Source: Burkholderiales bacterium (GTDB lineage Bacteria > Pseudomonadota > Gammaproteobacteria > Burkholderiales > Casimicrobiaceae). Taken from it: DNA of 49,689 nucleotides. Of the stretch, positions 1-5,227 are shown in pieces. The notes under the pieces were generated by a model. The model saw only the letters and a program-made list of their open reading frames with translations. It searched no databases and was not told where the DNA came from. Where the stretch lies: contig JADZDA010000106.1 in the NCBI GenBank assembly GCA_020851255.1, positions 1 to 49,689 of the forward strand, in the 5' to 3' direction. A program made the position numbers and the translations under genes. Every line of letters starts with the position of its first letter. Position 1 is the stretch's first letter.

Positions 1-1
1 C

Positions 2-604
2 GCGGTGGTGGTGCCCGACAACGTGCTGTTCGAAGGCGGCGCCGGCGAGACCATCCGGCGGAAGCTCATGCACGAGTGCGACGTGCACACGCTGCTGCGC
101 CTGCCCACGGGCTTGTTCTACGCGCAGGGCGTCAAGGCCAACGTGATCTTCTTCGACAAGAAGCCGGCCAGCGAGACGCCGTGGACGAAGAAGCTCTGGA
201 TCTACGACCTGCGGACCAACAAGCACTTCACGCTGAAGACGAACCCTCTCAAGCGTGAGGACCTTGACGAGTTCGTCGCGCTCTACAACCCCGCGAACCG
301 CCACCAGCGGCAGGCGTCCTGGTTCGACGAAGCCGCCCCTCACCCCACCCCTCTCCCCGCGAGCGGGGAGAGGGGGAAGGACGGTCGCTGGCGCGTGTAC
401 GACTACGACGAGCTGATCACCCGCGATAAGGCGAGCCTGGACATCTTCTGGCTCAAGGACGAGTCGCTGGCGGATTCGGACAACCTGCCGCCGCCGGAGG
501 TGATCGCGCAGGAGATCGTCGAGGACCTCGAGGCGGCGCTGGAGCAGTTCCGGTTGATCGCCACCGATCTCAACGGCGGTCGCGGCGACGCCACGACTGC
601 TTGA
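2..604 (+). CDS. hsdM: Type I restriction-modification methyltransferase subunit HsdM, C-terminal part (cut by window edge)
   Basis: This is the C-terminal part of an N-6 adenine DNA methyltransferase (HsdM), which methylates target adenines and, with HsdS and HsdR, forms a type I restriction complex. The frame is open at the left edge, so the start and the catalytic NPPF motif lie outside the window. Visible family signatures are a VPDNVLFEGG segment, LPTGLFYAQGVKANVIFF, WIYDLRTN and the closing DKASLDIFWLKDESL region. An extra stretch of about 17 residues (AAPHPTPLPASGERGKD) interrupts the usual W-F-D-E to G-R-W-R region and is encoded by a palindromic element at 348-375; the frame is kept. 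The next gene starts 4 bp after the stop. No hsdS or hsdR is visible. The family call is from recognised motifs; activity is unknown. Confidence 0.9.
   Translation, partial: AVVVPDNVLFEGGAGETIRRKLMHECDVHTLLRLPTGLFYAQGVKANVIFFDKKPASETPWTKKLWIYDLRTNKHFTLKTNPLKREDLDEFVALYNPANRHQRQASWFDEAAPHPTPLPASGERGKDGRWRVYDYDELITRDKASLDIFWLKDESLADSDNLPPPEVIAQEIVEDLEAALEQFRLIATDLNGGRGDATTA
348..375. repeat. Palindromic miniature element inside hsdM
   Basis: A perfect inverted repeat with 13-bp arms (CCCCTCTCCCCGC and its complement) and a GA loop lies inside the hsdM reading frame. It encodes the peptide PLPASGERG within an insertion that the HsdM family normally lacks. A second copy of the same palindrome lies between two ABC transporter genes at 42000-42026. 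The repetition and symmetry are seen directly; that it is a mobile REP-like element is inference. Confidence 0.8.
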
Positions 605-608
605 CGCG

Positions 609-1517
609 ATGAAGCTCTGGGTCGGCGTCACCGACAGGAACTGGTTCGAGTTCCTGCGTGCCCGCCAGCCTGAGGAAGTGAACTTCTGGCAGCCATCGGC
701 CGGGCGGCGCGCGGCGGCGCTGGAGGCCGGGGCCCCGTTCCTGTTCAAGCTCCATGCGCCGCGCAACTTCATCGTCGGGGGCGGCTTCTTCGTCCGCTAC
801 AGCGCGCTGCCGGCACGGTTGGCCTGGGAGGCGTTCGGACTCAACAACGGCGTCGCCGATTACGCGGTCCTGCGGCGCCGGGTCGAGCAGTACCGGGCAG
901 AACAAGTGGTCGGCGACCCGGAGATCGGCTGCAACGTGCTGAACCGGCCGTTCTTCTGGTCGGAGGACGCGTGGATCCCCGTGCCAGCCGACTGGGCGCC
1001 GAACATCGTTCAGGGAAAGGGCTACGCATCAACCGAGCCCGCCGGGGCGCGGCTCTGGTCGGACGTGCTGGAACGCCTGCGGCCGGTCGCGACCGAGCAG
1101 GTCGCCGACGCGCCGCGTTTCGGCGCGGACTACCTGACGCATGCCCGGCTCGGCCAAGGGGCGTTCCGCGTGCTGGTCACCGAGGCCTACGACCGGCGCT
1201 GCGCCGTCACGGGCGAGAAGACCCTGCCGGTGCTGGAGGCGGCACATATCCGGCCGTATGCGGAGAGCGGGCCGCACCTCGTGTCGAACGGTCTCCTGCT
1301 GCGCTCGGACCTGCATACGCTCTTCGACCGCGGCTACATCACAGTGACGCCGGCGTTGCGCGTGGAGGTGAGCCGTCGCATCCGCGAGGAGTTCGAGAAC
1401 GGGCGCGAGTACTACAAGCACCACGGGCAGCCGCTAGCGGTGAAGCCGGGTTCGCCGCATGACCGACCGGCGCGGGACTTCCTGCGCTGGCACACCGAGA
1501 GTCGCTTCCTGGGCTGA
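609..1517 (+). CDS. HNH endonuclease (HNH_2-type), 302 aa
   Basis: Predicted HNH nuclease. The C-terminal half carries a beta-beta-alpha-metal signature: a first strand around Cys198 (RRCAVTGE), then EAAHIRPY with His213, a VSNGLLL segment with Asn227 and LHTLFDRGYI with His236, matching the HNH_2 pattern seen in restriction-like proteins. Residues 1-170 form a separate N-terminal domain of unknown role, possibly for target recognition. The ATG lies 4 bp after the hsdM stop, so the two genes are probably co-transcribed and the nuclease probably belongs to the same defence locus. Whether it cuts unmodified or modified DNA cannot be read from the sequence. The gene appears intact, unlike its downstream neighbours. 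Confidence 0.82.
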   Translation: MKLWVGVTDRNWFEFLRARQPEEVNFWQPSAGRRAAALEAGAPFLFKLHAPRNFIVGGGFFVRYSALPARLAWEAFGLNNGVADYAVLRRRVEQYRAEQVVGDPEIGCNVLNRPFFWSEDAWIPVPADWAPNIVQGKGYASTEPAGARLWSDVLERLRPVATEQVADAPRFGADYLTHARLGQGAFRVLVTEAYDRRCAVTGEKTLPVLEAAHIRPYAESGPHLVSNGLLLRSDLHTLFDRGYITVTPALRVEVSRRIREEFENGREYYKHHGQPLAVKPGSPHDRPARDFLRWHTESRFLG

Positions 1518-1545
1518 GGCGGTACAGGGAAAAAGGGAGAGCGAG

Positions 1546-1845
1546 ATGAGCATCAAGCCGATGTGGATGGTCCGTGCAGGCGAAGGCGGTGTACACGTTG
1601 ACGAGTTCCGGGCGGGGTCGTTCGTGGCAATCGGCCGGATCGAAATGGGCGACATGTCGGCACTGAAGACGCGCGACCAGTTCACGAAGGCGGTTGAAAA
1701 GACCTATCCCAGCTCGCGGAAGATGCAGGTGGCTACGTCTGCGGGGCAAGCGTTTCGGTTCGTCCGCGAGATGAAGCCGGGCGATCGCGTGCTGACCTAT
1801 GACCCCGGCAGACGAGAGTATCTGGTCGGCACGATCACGGCGAAT
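1546..1845 (+). pseudogene. Mrr-like restriction endonuclease, N-terminal fragment
   Basis: About 100 codons from the ATG (preceded by AGGGAGAGCGAG, a plausible ribosome site) match the N-terminal domain of Mrr-like restriction proteins: WMVRAGEGG, then VDEFR..SFVAIG, a GDMS turn, and PGDRVLTYDPGRREYLVGTI. The family resemblance stops near residue 100. The frame stays open to 2136 but that tail is low-complexity and reads through a minus-strand gene, so it is not credible protein. The nuclease domain is absent here; a fragment with the family's C-terminal end lies at 3396-3560. I infer a gene broken by rearrangement or internal replacement. Confidence 0.75.
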
Positions 1846-1872
1846 ACACATCCACGCGGCGGTGTGTCGCGA

Positions 1873-1908
1873 CTACTTGCCGCTGGCGGCGATGTTCGGC
1901 CGCGTCAT
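1873..1908 (-). pseudogene. 11-codon remnant of a gene coupled to the small upstream gene
   Basis: A minus-strand ATG overlaps the stop of the preceding small gene as ATGA (1905-1908), the usual sign of translational coupling, but only MTRPNIAASGK follows before TAG. The break sits at the edge of the Mrr-fragment junction, so a once longer gene was probably cut here. The N-terminus resembles that of HD-domain phosphohydrolases that begin with RPN...SG(K/R)YF, but 11 residues are too few for a firm call. Confidence 0.4.
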
Positions 1909-2102
1909 CGCGCGTTCGCGGCGACGCGCTGCTTCCAGTGCGCGATGAAGGCTTCGGTGCTGGCGGGCGGCTCGGACTGGGCCCCTTTGGCGAACGGGGC
2001 GCGGATGCCTTCGACGGCCGACGAGGTCTGCGCGGAGACGCGCAGGGCCGCCGCGCGGGCTGCGGCCGACTTCAGGTGCGGGTTGGACTGCTTGAGCGTC
2101 AT
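1905..2102 (-). CDS. Small conserved-looking hypothetical protein, 65 aa
   Basis: A 65-residue basic protein starting MTLKQSNPHLKS and containing a TSSAVEGI motif, a pattern I associate with small proteins found next to toxin-antitoxin or accessory genes; the function is not known. It has no signal peptide or membrane segment and is Ala-rich. It runs divergently from the broken hsdM at 2144, sharing a 41-bp upstream region. Its stop overlaps the start of an 11-codon remnant by 4 bp, so it was probably the first gene of a two-gene operon. It is kept as a gene because of its codon-consistent composition, start motif and the ATGA junction. Confidence 0.5.
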   Translation of the reverse strand: MTLKQSNPHLKSAAARAAALRVSAQTSSAVEGIRAPFAKGAQSEPPASTEAFIAHWKQRVAANAR

Positions 2103-2143
2103 GCCGGCTATGGTACGGCGCCGGCGTGCGAAATGAAATCTCG

Positions 2144-2683
2144 ATGAACACCTCCACCCTCGTCCAGAAGCTCTGGAACTACTGCAACGTCCTGCGCGAC
2201 GACGGGATGAGCTTTGGCGACTACGTCGAGCAGCTCACCTACCTGCTGTTCCTCAAGATGGCGGACGAGCGCAGCCGCCCGCCGTACCACCAGCCGAGCC
2301 CCATCTCCGCCGCCTACGCCTGACCCGCGTCGCGGGCCTTGGACGGCGATGCTCTGTTCGACCACTACCGCCACACGCTAGAAGAGCTGGGCAGGCAGCC
2401 GGGCACTCTGGCGCTGATCTTCGGCAAGGCGCAGAACAAATTTCAGGACCCCGCCAAACTGCGGCGCGTGATCGTCGACCTGATCGACGCCGAGAACTGG
2501 TCGGCGCTGGGCGCCGACGTGAAGGGCGACGCCTACGAGGGCCTGCTGGAGAAGAACGCGCAGGACACGAAGAGCGGGGCCGGCCGGTACTACACGCCGC
2601 GCCCGCTCATCCAGGCGATGGTGGACTGCATCGCGCCCCGGCCCGGCAAGCCGGCGCTCGCCGTTACGCAGCCTGGGGTTTAG
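2144..2683 (+). pseudogene. hsdM: hsdM N-terminal fragment with an in-frame nonsense codon and lost C-terminus
   Basis: The N-terminal helical domain of a type I methyltransferase is clear: LVQKLWNYCNVLRDDG, YVEQLTYLLFLKMADER, then after a break LDGDALFDHYRHTLE, AQNKFQDPAKLRR and KGDAYEGLLEKNAQDTKSG, ending at YYTPRPLIQAMVDCI. Both halves are in one frame and separated only by TGA at 2321-2323, at the place where the family has Trp, so TGG changed to TGA. Family similarity ends after DCIAPRPG (about 2647), before the DPACGTGG AdoMet-binding motif, so the catalytic domain is gone. This is the opposite end of the protein from the fragment at 2-604. It may be a second, decayed R-M locus or a rearranged duplicate. 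Confidence 0.85.
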
Positions 2684-2684
2684 C

Positions 2685-2716
2685 CCCAATTTGGGCATAT
2701 TGCACCCCAAATTGGG
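2685..2716. promoter_or_regulatory. Paired palindromic operator-like sites before the MNT antitoxin gene
   Basis: CCCAATTTGGG (2685-2695) and CCCAAATTGGG (2706-2716) are exact reverse complements of each other and each is nearly symmetrical by itself. Together they make a 32-bp inverted repeat around CATATTGCAC. It is AT-rich relative to the surroundings and lies at the beginning of a winged-helix antitoxin gene, so it is a good candidate for an autoregulatory operator. The symmetry is seen; binding is inferred. Confidence 0.6.
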
Positions 2717-3356
2717 CACGAGAACGAAGGCCGCCACGTCGCGCAGACTCGCGCCCGCCTCGCCACGGATCAGCTTGGCCGACGCCCTCTTCAGCAACAC
2801 GCAGCAGCGTGTGCTCGGCCTGCTCTTCGGGCAGCCGGGACGCAGCTTCTACGCCAATGAGCTGATGGCGCTGACGGGCGGTGGTTCAGGCGCGGTGCAG
2901 CGTGAGCTTGCGCGGCTGGCGCACAGCGGGCTGGTGACGCAGCAGGTGATCGGACGGCAGAAGCACTACCAGGCCAATCCCAGCGCGCCCATCTTCGCCG
3001 AGCTGTGCGGGATCGCGAGCAAGACGATGGGGCTGGCGGAGCCCTTGCGGCAGGCGCTCGCGCCGCTCGCGCCGCAAGTCCACGCCGCGTTCGTGTACGG
3101 CTCGGTCGCCAGGCGGCAGGACACCGCAAGCAGCGACATCGACCTGATGGTCGTGAGCGACGAGCTGACCTACGCGGACATCTTCACGGTGCTGGAGGCC
3201 GTGACCCGGCGGTTGGGGCGGGAGGTGAAACCCACCATCTACTCGCGCAAACGGTGGACACAGCGGGCGGCGCGAGGCGACGGCTTCGTCAAGCGTGTCC
3301 TGACGCTGCCGCGGATCTGGCTGATCGGGAACGACGATGCCCTCGCCGAGCCTTGA
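2691..3356 (+). CDS. Winged-helix / MNT-type nucleotidyltransferase antitoxin
   Basis: Two-domain protein. Residues about 30-95 form a winged helix (ALFSNTQQRVLGLLFGQPG, NELMALTGGGSGAVQREL, LVTQQVIGRQKHYQ). Residues about 130-200 form a minimal nucleotidyltransferase with the GS motif (FVYGSVARR, Gly137-Ser138) and SDIDLMVV (Asp149, Asp151). Proteins of this architecture are known as MNT antitoxins that neutralise a HEPN RNase, in some cases by adding nucleotides to it. The start is uncertain: TTG 2691 lies inside the palindrome; TTG 2775 (LADALF) is the only other plausible in-frame start before the conserved part. A HEPN start overlaps its 3' end at 3337, but that gene is cut after about 22 codons, leaving this antitoxin without a visible toxin. 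Confidence 0.8.
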   Translation: MGILHPKLGTRTKAATSRRLAPASPRISLADALFSNTQQRVLGLLFGQPGRSFYANELMALTGGGSGAVQRELARLAHSGLVTQQVIGRQKHYQANPSAPIFAELCGIASKTMGLAEPLRQALAPLAPQVHAAFVYGSVARRQDTASSDIDLMVVSDELTYADIFTVLEAVTRRLGREVKPTIYSRKRWTQRAARGDGFVKRVLTLPRIWLIGNDDALAEP

Positions 3357-3456
3357 TCGCCTGTGCAGCACTGGCACGCTGCACGTCGAGCCGCCGGCGG
3401 CTTCTCCAAAGACGCGCGCTACGAGGCGGAGCGGGCCAGCATTCCACCTACGCTGA
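3337..3456 (+). pseudogene. HEPN-type toxin, N-terminal remnant
   Basis: An ATG overlapping the last 20 bp of the MNT antitoxin gene opens a 39-codon frame beginning MPSPSLDRLCSTGTLHVEPP. This resembles the N-terminus of HEPN proteins paired with wHTH-MNT antitoxins (LDRL...G.L..EPP). Resemblance stops after about 22 codons, where the DNA changes to the C-terminal end of an Mrr-like gene in another frame. The RX4-6H catalytic motif is absent, so it cannot be active. The call rests on position and a short N-terminal match. Confidence 0.5.
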
Positions 3457-3560
3457 TGGACCTGGACGACCTCGTGCGAGCGATCCTCGAGCACTACGAG
3501 CGGATGGATGCCGAATCGCAGCGGCTGGTGTCGCTGCGCAAGATCTACTGGCCGGGTTGA
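3396..3560 (+). pseudogene. Mrr-like restriction endonuclease, C-terminal fragment
   Basis: Fifty-four codons match the extreme C-terminus of Mrr-like restriction proteins: GGFSKDARYEAERA, PPTLMDLDDLV, LEHYERMDAE and the closing YWPG. The nuclease core (the D..ExK motif) is missing. The fragment begins abruptly at the end of the HEPN remnant. Its family is the same as that of the N-terminal fragment at 1546-1845, so the two may be the ends of one ancestral gene with about 1.5 kb of other material between them. Confidence 0.75.
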
Positions 3561-3615
3561 GGCGGCCTCGACGCACGAGGGACGACGATGCGCCACGTCG
3601 CGGGCTTCGCATCAC

Positions 3616-4017
3616 TCAGGCCTTCGGCGCCGCGACGCGCAAACCGAGATGCTCGACGAACGCATCGAAATCGCGATCGTTGTGCAGCAGCACGTAGCCG
3701 TTGCGGATGCAGCAGGTCGCGATGATGGTGTCGATGGTCTTGCGGATGGTCACGCCCTTGCGTCGCAACGCGCGGCAATGCTCCGCGGCCTGAAGGCATA
3801 CATCGCGACCGGCCAGCGACACGACCTCGAAGGACTCGAGCAGTGCTCTCGCTCGCCGGAAATCCCGGTGCGCGCCGAAACCTTGCAGGACCTCTGCGAG
3901 AATCAGGTCGCCGATGACGAGGTGCTCGACACCGAGCATGGCGTCGAGCTGTTCCGCCGCAAGGCTGTCGACGCCCCCGAAATAGTCGATCCAGACGCTG
4001 GAATCGACCAGGATCAT
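3616..4017 (-). CDS. vapC: VapC-family PIN-domain toxin, 133 aa
   Basis: PIN-domain endoribonuclease toxin of a type II toxin-antitoxin system; such toxins cleave RNA using a cluster of acidic residues that bind magnesium. The expected residues are present: Asp5 in ILVDSSVWIDYF, Glu42 in ILAEVLQGF, Asp96 in TIDTIIA and Asp116 in the HNDRDFDAF strand. I chose the ATG at 4017 rather than an upstream start because it gives the family's normal N-terminus and overlaps the antitoxin stop by 4 bp (ATGA). Full length for the family, so it is probably functional. It is transcribed after vapB from the promoter near 4240. The 3' end faces the Mrr remnant. Confidence 0.92.
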   Translation of the reverse strand: MILVDSSVWIDYFGGVDSLAAEQLDAMLGVEHLVIGDLILAEVLQGFGAHRDFRRARALLESFEVVSLAGRDVCLQAAEHCRALRRKGVTIRKTIDTIIATCCIRNGYVLLHNDRDFDAFVEHLGLRVAAPKA

Positions 4018-4208
4018 CGATCGGTCCGCATGGCGTCGAGATTGCCTTCCCATTCGAGCTTGCCGCGGAAGCGCCGGACCTGCTCCTGCCGGCGCAGCCG
4101 CACGAGCGTGCGCAAGCCGAGCTCGACGGCTTCGCGCTTGGTCTTGAGCCCCGTGAGGCGGAGGGTCTCCCGCATCAGCTTGTCATCGATGACGATGTTG
4201 GTCCGCAT
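4014..4208 (-). CDS. vapB: VapB-family antitoxin, 64 aa
   Basis: Antitoxin partner of VapC. The N-terminal MRTNIVIDDKLMRETL strand-helix matches the ribbon-helix-helix DNA-binding fold of the VapB family with TNIVIDD, and the GLKTKREAVELGLRTLV helices follow. The C-terminal part (RFRGKLEWEGNLDAMR) is the typical toxin-wrapping tail. The start at 4208 is set by the conserved N-terminus; longer upstream frames are not family-like. A perfect 12-bp inverted repeat begins 3 bp upstream of the start and overlaps a TATAAT box, the expected arrangement for autorepression by the VapBC complex. Confidence 0.9.
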   Translation of the reverse strand: MRTNIVIDDKLMRETLRLTGLKTKREAVELGLRTLVRLRRQEQVRRFRGKLEWEGNLDAMRTDR

Positions 4209-4210
4209 GC

Positions 4211-4245
4211 AATGTGTATTGAATGATGAGTCAATACACATTATA
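4211..4245 (-). promoter_or_regulatory. vapBC promoter and operator
   Basis: Arms AATGTGTATTGA (4211-4222) and TCAATACACATT (4231-4242) form a perfect 12-bp inverted repeat with an 8-bp centre, directly upstream of vapB. On the minus strand a consensus -10 TATAAT lies at 4245-4240, overlapping the distal arm by three bases; no clear -35 is visible in the GC-rich DNA beyond it. Occupation by a dimeric antitoxin would block the promoter. The repeat is seen directly; autoregulation is known for the VapBC family and inferred here. Confidence 0.8.
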
Positions 4246-4674
4246 GCGCGACGCCGCGCGACGGGCGTTCGTCCTCGCGGATGACCCGATCTCCCGGACT
4301 CCCCGGTGTCCGTACGAGGTCCCCGCGAACGCCTTGGGCGGCACCCACGCAGTCGCCGCCGTTGGGCGCGGCCGTCGCCACCCGGCAGGGGCGGCACCGC
4401 GAGAGCGCTCGTGCCCCGTCTCGCCCCCTCCGCCTCATCCAAACGTCCAATGGCGGAGCCGCGGGCGCCGCGGCGACACTGCGGGCATGGACACCCGCTC
4501 GCCGCTCGTCAGTCCTTCCGTGTTCCCCGCCCCCGCGGTTCCGGTCTCGCCGGCGGGCCGCCCGCCGCCGCGCATCCCGGCCCCGCGCGTCCCGGGATCG
4601 ACGCATCGCGCCCGGCGCACCAGCCCCGGCATCCTGCGCATCCTGTCGGATCGGCTGCGCGCGCGGCGTCCGCC
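4246..4674. other. Intergenic stretch between two vapBC loci, no gene recognised
   Basis: Very GC-rich, with open frames on both strands that are Arg/Pro/Ala-rich and show no family motifs. I see no gene, RNA or mobile element. It probably includes decayed sequence from the second vapBC locus, whose antitoxin has lost its N-terminal DNA-binding strand. Confidence 0.5.
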
Positions 4675-4848
4675 GTGACGCGGCCGCCCCGCCGGCACGT
4701 CTCGGGCCTGACCGAGCGCACCGCGCTCGTCCACGAGGGTCTGCGCGCGCTGACCCAGCGGGAATCGGCGCGTCGCCTCGCACGACTGGGCGGCAGCGAG
4801 CCGGCGCTGAAGGCGGTGCGGCGCCGACGCGCGCGCGCCATCGGCGTG
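4675..4848 (+). pseudogene. vapB: Second VapB-type antitoxin, degraded
   Basis: The segment GLTERTALVHEGLRALTQRE followed by SARRLARLGGSEP is a strong match to the C-terminal half of VapB-family antitoxins. The first part, which should hold the MRTT(V/I)..DD strand that binds DNA, is replaced by MTRPPRRHVS. The frame also runs into the following vapC remnant without a stop, whereas intact pairs normally overlap in different frames, so a frameshift is likely. GTG 4675 is only a nominal start. Confidence 0.6.
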
Positions 4849-5200
4849 ATCCTCGCCGACACGTCGGTCTGAATCGATCACCTTCGACGGGGCGACGCCA
4901 CGCTCGCGGCCGAACTCGAGCAGGGCCGCGTGCTGGTACACCCGATCGTGATCGGCGAACTCGCGTGCCGGACGCTCAGGCGGCGCGCGGCGATCCCGGG
5001 CCTGCTGCGCGACCTGCCTGCGGCACCGGTCGCCACCGACGCCGAGGCGCTCGCGTTCATCGAGAGCCGCCGCCTGACCGGGCCGGGGATCGGCTATGCC
5101 GACGTCCACCTGCTGGCGTCGACCGTGCTCGCACCTGGCACGCGGTTGTGGACGCGCGATCGCCGGCTCGCTCGCCTCGCCCGCTCGATCGGCGTCGCGC
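4846..5200 (+). pseudogene. vapC: Second VapC PIN-domain toxin, broken by TGG to TGA
   Basis: The first codons read VILADTSV, then TGA (4870-4872), then IDHLRRGDATLAAELEQG in the same frame. The family has ADTSVWIDHLRRGD here, so the Trp codon TGG has become a stop. The remainder is well kept: HPIVIGELACRTLRRR (Glu), LAFIESRRLTGPGIGYADVHLLA (Asp) and LWTRDRRLA (Asp). The C-terminus then runs on without the normal stop into unrelated sequence around 5200. It would be inactive unless the stop is read through. The antitoxin before it is degraded too, as expected once the toxin was lost. Confidence 0.8.
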
Positions 5201-5227
5201 GACGCCGAGCCGCGACGCTCGCCGCGC

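Noticed and set aside
1846-2136. Continuation of the Mrr-fragment frame as a real 225-aa protein
   Set aside because: The tail after codon 100 loses all family similarity and is antisense to a better small gene.
2321-4872. TGA read as Trp (alternative genetic code) because two TGA codons replace conserved Trp
   Set aside because: TGA is the normal stop of many intact genes here, such as thiG, trpE and vapB, and both affected genes have other damage.
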